Positions 1-9,881 of a stretch of DNA of 24,938 nucleotides are shown one piece after another. A program made the position numbers and the translations under genes. The notes beneath the pieces are model-generated. The model saw only the letters and a program-made list of their open reading frames with translations. It ran no database searches and had not been told where the DNA came from. How positions within the stretch are numbered: the first letter of the stretch is position 1; every line of letters starts with the position of its first letter. This DNA comes from Plakobranchus ocellatus (Eukaryota > Mollusca > Gastropoda > Plakobranchidae): positions 328,404 to 353,341 of the forward strand of contig BLXT01007005.1 of assembly GCA_019648995.1 (NCBI GenBank). Reading direction: 5' to 3'.

Positions 1-887
1 CAGTTGATGAGCAAGTTTTCTTACCAGTAATTTCGTCAATATTCCTATACATCACTTGTGGTGTACTTCTGCAATGAAGATCGTATGTCAATAGTAAAAT
101 CAATATTGAGTAGATTTAATATAACCAAACTTAGCACCCAATATACAGATCTAAATCTAGATTCTAGACTTGATCAGATTCAATCTTTAAAAAAAATTGA
201 TTGAGACATATTTATAACAGAAGAGACTTTAGTCATAGATTAGAGCTAGTTAAATCTTAGATTCTTTTATATGTACAAGAGTATAGTTTAATCGTAGGTC
301 TATCTCTAGAATTGCACACTTAAGCCTCTTTTAAAGAGACTTCAATTTGTTTCGTTCACTTTACACAGTGGGTTTTTGTCTTTACACATTTGATATTATA
401 CATCTATTGCAGGATTTTTTATAAAAAGGTGAAATAAGTGCCTAAGTGTTTTACAAAAAGCAAAATTATTAAATTTACAAAGTTTCTCTTAAATAAGATC
501 TAATTGTATGGCAACACTACCAATAATGTAGTCACATCTAGGGAGGCTTTAATCTTAACGGGCAAAATGCAGTTTGGTCCACTTTGTTTGGTTTGGTTCA
601 ATTTCTGAAAGATGCAGCAATCACCTGGGGGTACAATCCATCCAAGATTAAAAATGGCAGTTTTTCAGATAAGGGAAAAATTGCAGTTTTTTGCGTAGTT
701 ATAGCAACTGAGTTAAATGCTCAAAGAAGTCAGATATTTAGATGGTTATTCTTGTGTTGCACAAAAAGTTTTCAAAAAGGGTCCTGACTCGGTGAAGGAA
801 GTTTAAGAGAGTGTAATAAATCCAGCTATTAATAATTTTTTTTCCTATAATTTTTTTTTTATATCTGAAATCGTATTCATTTTTCAG
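1..887 (+). other. Last intron (3' part) of the left-edge gene
   Basis: This stretch leads into a clear 3' splice site: a pyrimidine-rich tract ending in TTTTTCAG at 880-887. I see no exon in it. A 67-codon open stretch at 584-787 is AT-rich, has no ATG start and resembles nothing I know. Positions about 145-340 hold scattered AGATCT/TCTAGA-type hexamers, the same degenerate repeat seen more densely near 23000. Whether other exons of this gene lie within 1-887 cannot be excluded, but none is supported. Confidence 0.55.
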
Positions 888-1123
888 GAGCTATCGGAGC
901 CTCTGGTCTGAGCCGCATCATCAGCTCTGGTAGTTTGACAGGTAGTTTAGTAAGTGCAGCACCTGCCCCTACTGTGCAGACGTCAGTTCAGCCATCAACA
1001 CCCTCTGCAAGTGTCACATCTGTGTCCGGGATTTCAACACTGCCAACTTCTCTCCCCACGCCAGGTTCCGCTACTGTGAACCCTCTCAAACGCAAGCTAG
1101 AGGATGATGACTATGATATTTGA
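888..1123 (+). CDS. Terminal coding exon of an unidentified, probably nuclear protein (partial gene)
   Basis: The exon opens directly after a good acceptor (TTTTTCAG, 880-887). It starts with two bases completing a codon (GA), then runs 77 codons to TGA at 1121-1123. The encoded tail begins AIGASGLSRIISSG, is then low-complexity and rich in Ser, Thr, Pro, Ala and Val, and ends KRKLEDDDYDI. GC content and codon usage are clearly higher and more regular than in the flanking AT-rich DNA, which supports real coding. The KRK run before an acidic tail is compatible with a nuclear localisation signal in a disordered C-terminus, but that is inference. I do not recognise the family; upstream exons lie outside the window. 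It is the only gene on the + strand and is transcribed convergently with the carrier gene ending at 9843. Confidence 0.72.
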
Positions 1124-1172
1124 TGTACAATCAAGCAACCATAAATAATATTTATATATATATATATATATA
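1124..1172 (+). other. Start of 3' UTR with (TA)n tract
   Basis: After the stop codon there are about 27 bases and then a TATATA run (about 1153-1172). No canonical AATAAA lies between the stop and the inserted element that begins near 1173. Either the polyadenylation signal is a variant, or the transcript reads through the element. Confidence 0.45.
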
Positions 1173-1213
1173 TGAAGGGCGCAATGGAAAAACTGGTGAT
1201 ATAGCATTTTTTA
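1173..1213 (+). repeat. Left terminal inverted repeat
   Basis: It starts TGAAGGGCGCAATGG and runs through AAAAACTGGTGATATAGCAT. The first 26 positions match the right end (2743 reading inward) with a few substitutions and one A indel. The inner AGCATTTTT also recurs at the right end after about nine extra bases. Confidence 0.7.
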
Positions 1214-1397
1214 AAAAAGAAGAAATTACAATTTTAAAGTTTGAAGACTCATTGTTAAAAAATTCACAGTTTTATATGTAAAGCAGGGTTTATCATTTTG
1301 CAAGTCCATTTTCCTTTTAAATTAAATTAAAGACAGCTGTGTATTGATTGACGAGGCGTGAAATTTTCTGATCTTGTGAGGGGTGCCCTTCTTGGAG

Positions 1398-1417
1398 ATC
1401 ACCAGTTTTTCCATTGC
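1398..1417 (-). repeat. Internal inverted copy of the terminal-repeat core
   Basis: These 20 bases are the exact reverse complement of 1181-1200 (GCAATGGAAAAACTGGTGAT on the other strand). Further into the element on the same strand comes AAGAAGGGCAC, which echoes the GAAGGGCGC at the left tip. A 240-bp inverted-repeat unit (1173-1417) is therefore nested at the left end of the larger element. Confidence 0.75.
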
Positions 1418-1559
1418 ACTTACATAAATCCTATCAGAAAGCAACATTCAGTACTTCAAGCAAACCAAAACGTAAATGGTCACTAAAGGATGAGTCTAAA
1501 AGAAAAGAAAAGAAGCAGGTTGGACTTTTAATGCAATTATTTGAACAATGGAATGGTAA

Positions 1560-2696
1560 TCAATGACTCATTCGTCTGTTTCATGGACTCTCTTGCGACC
1601 AGTCATAAGGTTAGAAAGGTGTACTGCTTGCTCCTCATGGTCATCTGCAACTCCTCGGCCATGATGTAAATTCTCAGAGAAATATTGGAGATAAAAAAAG
1701 ATTTTTTAGCTTTTCCTCGGAGATGGCCAGTCTTCCCTCATACATGCTTGTTTTGTGATGACACAGTCATTAATCAGTTTTTCGTTCCATGACTCTCTAA
1801 ATTTCATGAGGGACGAAGACTCTTTAAGGTATTTGACCTCTCAAAGTGGTCTGCTGGGCACTTTGCCAGGAAGAGTGGATCTAGATGGTGGCTGAAGCTT
1901 TTGAAGACGGCTGAATCACAGTGGATCACCATAAAGGGATGGGGGCTCCTCTTGGCCTGTTCAAAGTGCTGAAACCAGTCTGATGGAACTTCCGCCCTTA
2001 ACTGCTAATTGACATTAAGGCCAGTGTCCTTGTCACGCTCCATGTAACCGTGTCCTCTTATAGGAAACGTCACCGTGAGTTTGGTGAAGCGCTTTTTGAT
2101 ATGAACTCAATGAAACATATAAGGGAACATTGTCCATTTCTTGTTTTGTCCCACACATGAATCACAGAATGAAAGCAGTTCAGTGGCATCTGGGTTTTAC
2201 ATAACTGTGAATGAAGTGGCTCATTATTGAGACCACATCATTAGATCTTTTGTTTGCCACAGTCTTGTCATAAGTGTATATGTAGACCTTGTTGGCACCC
2301 AAATCATGGATATCAAAGATGTACTGCGAGAGTAGCAGTATCTCTCATTTTTGGAAATGTTGGGGATTGGCATGTTCCTCCAGAAATCAAAAGCCACAGG
2401 AGCTGTTGTTGATCCTGGAGTACATGCAGCTTCTTTCGCAGCTCGCTTCCTCTGATAGAAAATGGAGGCCTTTCTGTGGTGGAGTTCCCTCATCTCCTCT
2501 AGCTTTCTCATCTGATCCTGCTGAGTGTTCTCATCTAACTTTATTAACTCAACAGCAAAACTGTCACTCCAAACAGGTGTCTTGTCGAGAATAACCAAAT
2601 GAAATATTGAATTTCCGCTGGAAAATCGAACCACTGGTTCTTCCATTGAACAATCTAATGGGGTCAAAGCGAAGGGGCCTGACATAGTCAACCATG
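1560..2696 (-). pseudogene. Relic of a transposon-borne protein (DUF7869-like)
   Basis: Reading the minus strand and shifting frame where needed gives an ordered series of fragments: FNISFGYSRQDTC (2573-2611), KLEEMRELHHRKASIFYQRK and FDFWRNMPIPNISKNERY, then YIFDIHDLGANKVYIYTYDK (about 2268-2327), then SNDVVSIMSHFIHSYVKP, and TFPIRGHGYMERDKDTGLN and EVPSDWFQHFEQAKRSPHPF nearer 1910-2080. This order (FNxSFGYxRxDTC; a charged helical segment; YxFxIHDLG; a GHxYMxxDxDxG block; a PxDW block) matches what I remember of the uncharacterised DUF7869-type proteins common in invertebrate genomes. At least three frameshifts and several in-frame stops break it, so it cannot make protein. The family name is from memory; the fragment order and the breaks are seen directly. 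Confidence 0.62.
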
Positions 2697-2743
2697 AAAA
2701 ATGCTAAAATGTGATTATCCCCAGTTTTCCATTGAGCTCTTCA
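2694..2743 (-). repeat. Right terminal inverted repeat
   Basis: Read on the minus strand from 2743 it begins TGAAGAGCTCAATGGAAAA and then CTGGGGATAA, mirroring the left end at 1173. The inner part ends in AGCATTTTT like the left copy, with an offset of about nine bases. Confidence 0.65.
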
Positions 2744-2774
2744 TATATAGTATATATATACACACACACACACT
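2744..2774. repeat. (TA)n-(CA)n microsatellite
   Basis: An alternating TATATA tract runs into ACACAC repeats immediately outside the right end of the transposon. It pairs with the (TA)n tract on the left side and marks the insertion target. Confidence 0.85.
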
Positions 2775-2961
2775 GTATAATTTCAGAGAGTGTTGGCTAT
2801 GTGGTTTTTTTTTTGTACGAGTTTGCTTGTAAAAATTAGCAGAAATGAATTTGTTTGATAAAATAGATCTGAAGGGATTAATTTATCGCATGCGAGTTTA
2901 GACAAAGGCTAAACTTGTTGTTCAGGGAAGATGTGGCTTGTTTGGTTTGATTTTTTTTGTG

Positions 2962-3030
2962 TATAGCCTGTCCACAAGGTAATCTGAGGCTTTCCGAAAA
3001 TCTTCATGCAGGGCTCAAGCCTATGGAAAA
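2962..3030 (-). mobile_element. Fragment of SINE tail
   Basis: The + strand reads AGCCTGTCCACAAGGTAATC here and then AGGCTTTCC and GCAGGGCTCAAGCC. The copy at 11811-11953 has AGCCAGTCCACAAAAAGGTG, then AGACTATCC and GCAGGGCTCAAACCC, in the same order. This copy is about 11 bases shorter in the middle and its tRNA-like head is unrecognisable. The shared blocks show it belongs to the same dispersed family. Confidence 0.55.
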
Positions 3031-6000
3031 AGAGCTTTTGAAAATCTGTACCACCAGCGGCCCTTGTCAATAGTCATTCAGTATTTGAATGTTTAAAAAA
3101 AACAATTTTTTTTTTCTACTTTTTATGAGTTTAAGAGTTTTTATGAGCTTTAGAGTTGGCTGGACAGGCCATGCTTAAAATTCGACCATTAGAATTTTTT
3201 TATGTGCTTTTTCTGTAAAATCTATTTCTTATTAGATTTTGAAAATTTGGCATAGCAGTTTGCATCCATTGCCAATATAACATATTAAATGGGTTTGTTT
3301 TTTTTAACCAATCATTTCAAAATTTAACTTTTTCATAAAAAAACAGAGATTAATGCTACTCTCTAACTTCACAAATAGAATGAAATATTGATTAATTAAA
3401 AATTCTCAAGATGTTAAAAATAAATCTCTCTGATACTTTTCCAATAATTTTTCATTAGTGTATTTCAGTCTTTCAGGTCAGTAAAGTTTTAAATGTTTAA
3501 GAAGAGATAGATTGAGCACAAATAAATTCAAAATATTAACCATTGCCATGGTAAATGTTGTCAACAATTTTATTTTCAATAATTTTGAGCATGGCATATG
3601 CATTGGTAAATGTTAAAAATTCCTATGTGAAATGATTTTTTAAAAGTCATTGCCACTCTTTAAAAAAACAAAAAAAAATGTTCATGAATTACTTTGCTGG
3701 TGACAATAAACAAAAAGTTGTGACTTTATTTGTAACTTATTAAACTGAAATCAATATATTTTGTCGTGTTTTCAACTTTATTGTTAATGATGTTTAACAC
3801 TGTTCATTTTAACATATTATTGAACCTCAATTTTTTATTGCAAGTCCAATAAAATTTGGAAATCAATCAAATAAGATGGAGGTTAGACTTTTGTCATTGT
3901 TCACAATACATGTCAAACGAAGCATTATAAGTGTTTTCATAATTATGTTTAACATACATATATATGTGTGTATAATATGCTGCAACTAGAGTAAATTAGG
4001 CTCTGTCAAAGGAAATCATATGGGGAGCTTGGTACTGAGTCAGAATAAAGCTAATTTGGTCTGCAAAATACAACAGAATCATTCTTGCTTTTTTTGCTTT
4101 AATAAAAATTTTATTTTAAAAAACTCAATAAAGTCGTATTATATTTTTAAAATAAAAAAGGTACAACTAGCATGACCACAAATTACTGCCGAAATTGAAA
4201 ATTTGTAAATTAAGGCCTGGTTATTTCAAAATTTTGCATGCTGAGGGAAAGATCATTTTTTTTCAAATAAGCTAAGGATTTTATTTTGCTTCTTTGAGTC
4301 GTATAAAAGTTTAAAAGACTTTATAATCATAAACCTACATGTTAGAAGTTTAAATTGAATATTTTTAGCCTCAAAAGCGAAACAACACATTAAATATGAT
4401 TAAACTTAACTTTGTTCATATTTCAATAGTTCTATAGCAAGGCCCATATTTTAAATGCTGCTTCCACTGAATGCAAATGGTTTTTTTTGTTTTAATTGAA
4501 ACATGTACCACTCAAAATTATTTGTGTCACCATCTCATCTGTCAGTTTATTCATGTTATTGACTATATTTTCTCATATTGTAATTTGAAATGAATTTTTT
4601 TTTTTTTTTTAAACATTGTGAAGTTCCAGTTTTTGACACCCAGTTATTGATTATCAGTTTGCATATGACGGAATGGGAAGAATACCTTAGCTTAAAGAGC
4701 TACAGCTACATAACGATCTACAATTTTACGTTTAAGCATTGTGCACAACTATATGAGAATTTTACATTACTTGACAAATATCTTTCTGCTCTCCTCCACC
4801 AGTTTTAGAAACAATTGAAAAGATTACCTCCATCAAAAATCATTATTAAGAGATGCACTTGAAAAAGTTTAAGATATGTATTTGGCTATTGCTCTAAAAG
4901 TTTAAGAAGTGTACGCTAGAATGCAGAGCTATCAACATCAGAGAAATTCAGTTTCAGAAAAAACTATTTTTACAAAATCCATCATGAATGAATAATGAAA
5001 ATAAAAGTGTAGGATTGACCACAAAATTTGGAAGTTTTCAAGATACATGTATATCATATTTGAAGTCACAGTCCAGCACTAGCTTCTGGACAGACTTGTG
5101 TAAAAATGCTCTGCATTCTAAGTCTTAAAAGGAGTCTGGCACCACGTGACTGGGTTGTGATGTGGTATACTGTATTGTATTTGAAGGATGCAGAACAGGC
5201 ACCATACCTTTCAAAAATAGTAGGGTGGAGGATAGAAACAAGTTAACGCCCTAGTTTGCATTCTTTAGTTTTTGTTTCTTGCAAAAACTTCTTGAAAACT
5301 GAATCAGCTGTTCAGATTCCTGTGCCCATTGTTAGGGTAGTAGGATCACTAATAATATATCGTCCTGGCGCCAAAACATCCTTTGATAGTATAGGATGAC
5401 CTTTAATATGCACAGAACCAAAACATAAGCAGATTATTTACAGGTCGGCCAGCCAAACAGAATTCGTCCATAAATGCCAAATATTGTTATGAACTATATC
5501 ATTACGTGAACGTTTTTTGATAAACTAGGTTATACCCATTTTCAAAATTTTAAGTGTATTGCATTATGAGTGAAAGCAGTTTGTTAAGGCCATTTTTAAC
5601 TTAAAAGAAACTTTTATAAGCTATGGGTGATGATTGATGCAATACAGCCAAGAAGAGTTAAATGCAAAGAAATATTTCCCCCAAAAAAGTCAACTATTTG
5701 TTCTCAATTATGATAAAAACATTTTATGAAGCATTTTGCACAAAATTCTTCAAACACAATTTTTTTTTTTCGCAGCAAAATGAAAGAACACAAACCTCCC
5801 GACAATAAACTTGAACATGATAATGGAAAAAAAATAAAACAGCTACAAAGTTTAGATGAGGTTTTGTAAGTCATTTTTATTTTTATTCAGATAGATGAAA
5901 GAGAATTAGAATGTTCACAGTGAGGGTCATAGTAGCAAGCAAGAACAAGTACTATCACACATGTGATTGATTCCACAGGTATCAAATATTGTGATTACAA

Positions 6001-9000
6001 ATGTAAATGTTCCGAATATTTTCTTTCCCTCAACTGATTTCAACGAGAAACATTTTTCACCAATTATGCCAAATGTTTCTTGCAATAACAGTTTTTGCTT
6101 CACAAGTTTTACAAGAGAAACTTTTTTTCTGATGTCAGGACAGAAACTGCCACACCTGTGGTTGTTTGTTCCCCTCTTTGAATACCCAATATTAGTTCAA
6201 CTGATCATCATGATTATCACTATCCGTGTTAACAAGGTATTTATCGGCAATAACAATGAATTTAAATGCCCCAGATTTTTAAATAACCTGTTCACATTAA
6301 CATGAACAACAACAATATTGTGACGAAGTAAATTTTTTGCTAAATTCCTGTTTGTATAAAACATTATGTAATGGCACATTTAGAAAAGAGCAAAACAAAA
6401 AATGATACAATCACGATACCGACCAAGCAATTGATAACATTCTAAGTTTTTTATATAAGCTATTTGAAACCAGTCCTACTAAGTCCTACTTCAAAAGTTC
6501 AAACAAAAGAAAAAAAAATGAACCAATTTCATTTTATATGTGAAGATTTGCTCTTTCATGCATCAGACAAAAAGTTAAGAGAGGTGTCCATATCCATCTT
6601 TTAAGTTTTTTTCAGAAACCTCTGATGATTAATTCGCCCAAGATACCACCTTGGAATCAAGTCTGAAAGTGATCAGAAGCTTGCAATTATAATTTTATTG
6701 ATGGTTATTTTCTTTGGCTGCATTTTACATTCCCTTAAAACACGAAATAACAACTGCAAACACAGACAGAACTATCAGGTACCTAGAGATGCCATAAGAA
6801 CTGAAGGTCTGCTGAGAGTTGGAAAAATCTGCTATTCACAAAAGACAAATTTCCTGTTGAACTTGGAAAAGTGGCATCCCCGACTACATGGACCAGTTTA
6901 ATCAAAACGCAAAGAGAAAGACAGTTTTCGGCAAGCATACGCTCAATAGGATGAAGGGTTGGACTCAACTGCTTGGAGCTTATAATATAAATTAAATAAA
7001 TGTGTTATGTACAAAATGCAGAGTTTACGAATTGAGAAGTTTCCACCTAGGGGAAAGTATACTAAATACATTTGTAAAATACAATATTATAAATGAATTA
7101 TACTATAATTCAAAATATTACCCCTGTTAAAGATCTACTTACTTTTTAAAAAAAAGTAGGGATATACATACGTTTTCTTGACAATCATTTACTAAAAAAT
7201 AAAATTACTTGTGATTTTTCCACATAATGAAAAAGAGAAACTGTAAAATTGTGTAAAAAAAAATTTGGGCAGAACAACAGCTACTTCACAAAATATTATG
7301 CTCTTATAATTTTGATAACATTATTTTTAACAAGTATTCAACACTTCAATAAAATATTCCCATTTGATTTTGGCTTTTTTTTTTTTTTTTGCTTGAAGTC
7401 CTCAAGAGATCAATTGGATTAATTTGTATATCACATAACAAAAAATTGTTTTTAAAAAATGGTGTAGGCACAAATTTGTAGTAGCAAGGATTAAATTAAT
7501 AAAATTGTTGTCTGTCAAGTGAAACCCCCTCCCACCCCCGGACAGCTGATAACCTGACACTGACAAATGATGTTTCTTTACCACTGCCCATTCAAATTTT
7601 ACATAAAAATCTGTGGCTTCACTGTACAAACTTATAAATCCCTGTGTGTAATTTTTTTTCCCTCAATCTCACATTGAATGCAGGATAATTATATAATTCT
7701 TAAAGATTCAAAATAGATTGTCACTCTATCAGCTCAAAAAGCAAACATAAATCCATTAGAGATCATACCTGCCAGCAAGTGCAGAAATTGAAAGAAGAAA
7801 ATAAATGCTTTGTTTATTTCGACCTTCCCTTTTTCAATCGAATGCAAGACAAGTGATAAACATTTGCACATTTTGCTTTAGCATATTCAGCGCACACACC
7901 TTTCACAAATGTCTTAAGAACAATCCTAGTTAGTCACAAGACCTGTGGTAAAGGAGTCTCTTCTGTTATCTTTGTGCGGCTAAAAAAATTGAATAGTTTT
8001 ATGTTAAATCTGAGCCAAAACACAAGAGTTCGAACTTTAAATATTTTAATAAAGAGCATTTCAAAGAAGAACAAATTTATTGGAACCGATTTGATCTTAA
8101 GCTGTGTATGGTGACATCTGATAGGATTGATCACAAGACAAAAGCTCTCACACAAAGCCTTTCACAGACAAAAAGGACCAATAATGTGATCCAAAATCAT
8201 ACTTTGTCATCCCACTTTCATCAAAACACGAGAACAAGGAATGATTATTTTACAATCTAATTTTTGCGTAAATATCCCTTTTCCAGTATTTGCTAAAACA
8301 ATGACCATAAACAATAAAAAGGCAAACAAAATTTTTTTAAAACTTAGTAGATTTCGTACTAGACTCATGAGGTATCGGTAGCTTTGAACAAAGCACCTTG
8401 CCATCCAAGTTGCAATAGTTCAAGCCAAAATTACAAACAGTCCTGAGTTGTCTTATCTTTAAAGCTTTGGTAATCTGGTATGTCTACATCAGTTTTACAT
8501 GTCATCGAGGAAATATGAAGGTACATAACAAATGGGGGGAAAAAAAGAATGCCGAGTGGCTCTAGGCAATAAAAATTCAGAATGACATATAAAACTAAAA
8601 GAAGCAATGCAGACCTATATTTTACAAAAAAAAAAAAAAAGGAAAAAAAAATTCAAATACGGAAGTGAATCACCTATTTTTACAAAAGTGTTAAATAGAT
8701 AGATGGCAATCTGTCAACAATTTCTTTTTTTGCCTCTAGTCAACCTATTTTGCTCACAAAGTTGACTCGAATGTTGAATATAGGATGAACCATTGCCTGC
8801 AAAAGTGAGATACTGCTACCGTTCTGAGTCTGTTGAATTTGAATTAGAGTCACACCACAGGCAGGTACATGCGATCACACTTTGCCACTTGCTTTTCCCA
8901 CACTTAATTCGCTCAAAATTGCTGCCAGTCAGGTCTTGGTTCAGTAAAATTCTTTGCGAAATTATAGACTATGGCTTTTGAAGGAGATGTTTGCTACACC

Positions 9001-9130
9001 TTGAGTGGACTAGACAACAGACAGGCCCTCTTTATAAAGATAAATTACTGAGATAATTGTTAAGTAGGTGAATTGTTTTAAATTTTTTAACAATGGTCTT
9101 GCAGCCTTTTGAAGGACAGCTCCTTTGATA
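3031..9130. other. Intergenic AT-rich DNA with no recognisable gene
   Basis: Several short open stretches exist on both strands (for example 5967-6305 and 8207-8404), but they are AT-driven and several lack an ATG. None resembles a known protein or sits between usable splice sites. The interval holds homopolymer runs (T-run near 4597-4612, A-run 8626-8640), a 13-bp inverted repeat (4917-4929 and 5108-5120) and many AATAAA hexamers on the + strand (3419, 3521, 3704, 3848, 4044) that could serve the left-edge gene. I see no tRNA, rRNA or conserved element. Confidence 0.5.
4917..5120. repeat. Short inverted repeat, possible MITE relic
   Basis: TAGAATGCAGAGC at 4917-4929 is the exact reverse complement of 5108-5120. 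The flanks are loosely similar (TTTAAGAAGT outside the left arm, and TTTTAAGACT read inward from the right). The arms are short, so this may be chance. Confidence 0.25.
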
Positions 9131-9134
9131 TATA

Positions 9135-9842
9135 TCCTTAAAATTCCTAGCTTTTATTTTATGATGAGTAGTGCACTTAGTCAGGTAGGCCTATTTTACA
9201 AAATGATGCAGTGCCAAATAAAAAAAAAAACTGAAAAAAAAAAAAAACCTTAGATGAGATACTACCAAATAAGACAGCACCAGGAACCTGCCAGTTTTAA
9301 CATTTCACAACATTATTGCTGCCCCTATCTTGATCCACAAATGTTTTGCTCTTCATCAATACTTCCTCATTGTTTCTAGATGTTACTGAAATTTTTTGTA
9401 TCATCTGACAGTCAATTTGCAGATATCAATACAGGATGTTTCCGTAAAAGAGATGTTTATATCGCTCCCAACTGTCTTCCTGATGGATCTATCAAAACAA
9501 GAAAATTTTTTGTCATGTAAGATTGTCCTATTTGGTTGCAATATGCTTCAAGTTTGAGTTTTGTCCTCCACACAATCCATGCATCTTTTAGATCTGATTG
9601 AGTCATCCACCCAGCAGCCCCATACTTATTTCTATCCACTGTCTTGTGTGGAGTGTTCAAGTGCCAGAAATGTGCCTACGCTACAGCAAACAACTCAACA
9701 CAAGCAGGCAAGCATGAGCAGTCAGTCGCGAGGAGGCAAGATGGATGTCTCTTGATGAAGATGATGCTGGCGAAAGTTGTGTCACTCAAGTGAGGACAAC
9801 TGAGATTGCATTGTTAGAACTCCGACGTAGAGATGTTTGTTT
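9135..9842 (-). other. Presumed 3' UTR of the carrier gene
   Basis: Downstream of the TGA at 9843-9845, the first canonical AATAAA on the minus strand is at 9153-9158, giving a 3' UTR of about 700 nt. No open frame here resembles a protein. The strip from 9457 to 9755 is less AT-rich than the DNA below it, in keeping with transcribed UTR. The end point is a prediction. Confidence 0.4.
9153..9158 (-). promoter_or_regulatory. Candidate polyadenylation signal AATAAA
   Basis: This is the first exact AATAAA on the minus strand after the carrier stop codon. It would place cleavage near 9130-9140. Only position supports it. Confidence 0.35.
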
Positions 9843-9881
9843 TCAGTACATGTTCTTGAGCTGCTCATACGTCATGAAGAA
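9843..9881 (-). CDS. SLC25A14/SLC25A30: Carrier exon 11: C-terminus and stop
   Basis: A strong acceptor (TTTGTTCAG, 9882-9890) is followed by 12 codons, [12 protein letters not shown], and TGA at 9843-9845. The FFxTYEQLK block is the canonical end of helix 6 in UCP5/KMCP1; the residues 331-342 complete the third repeat. The final NMY replaces the KLDL or RLQI ends of the vertebrate proteins. Confidence 0.93.
   Translation of the reverse strand, partial: FFMTYEQLKNMY

Larger units (their letters stand above)
1173..2743. mobile_element. Degenerate DNA transposon with terminal inverted repeats
   Basis: The left end at 1173 reads TGAAGGGCGCAATGGAAAA and the right end, read inward on the minus strand from 2743, reads TGAAGAGCTCAATGGAAAA. 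The match then continues through CTGGTGAT/CTGGGGAT and, after a short offset, AGCATTTTT on both sides. Both ends abut TATATA, so the insertion is in a (TA)n tract with a possible TA or TATATA target duplication. The interior carries the decayed minus-strand reading frame described separately. The element lies about 50 bp downstream of the stop codon of the left-edge gene. The terminal structure is seen directly; the assignment as a cut-and-paste transposon is inference, and the superfamily is unknown to me. Confidence 0.65.

Noticed and set aside
584..787. 67-codon open stretch before the left-edge exon
   Set aside because: It has no ATG start, is AT-rich, lacks matching splice sites and resembles nothing known.
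2289..2594. 101-codon open stretch on the + strand
   Set aside because: It is the opposite-strand shadow of the decayed transposon protein.
3121..3175. TTTTTATGAG duplication and GGCTGGACAGGCC as another SINE copy
   Set aside because: The match to the SINE tail is only about a dozen bases and lacks the neighbouring blocks.
5967..6305. 112-codon open stretch on the + strand
   Set aside because: It begins with TTG; the nearby ATG is followed at once by TGA. The composition is AT-driven and no family is recognised.
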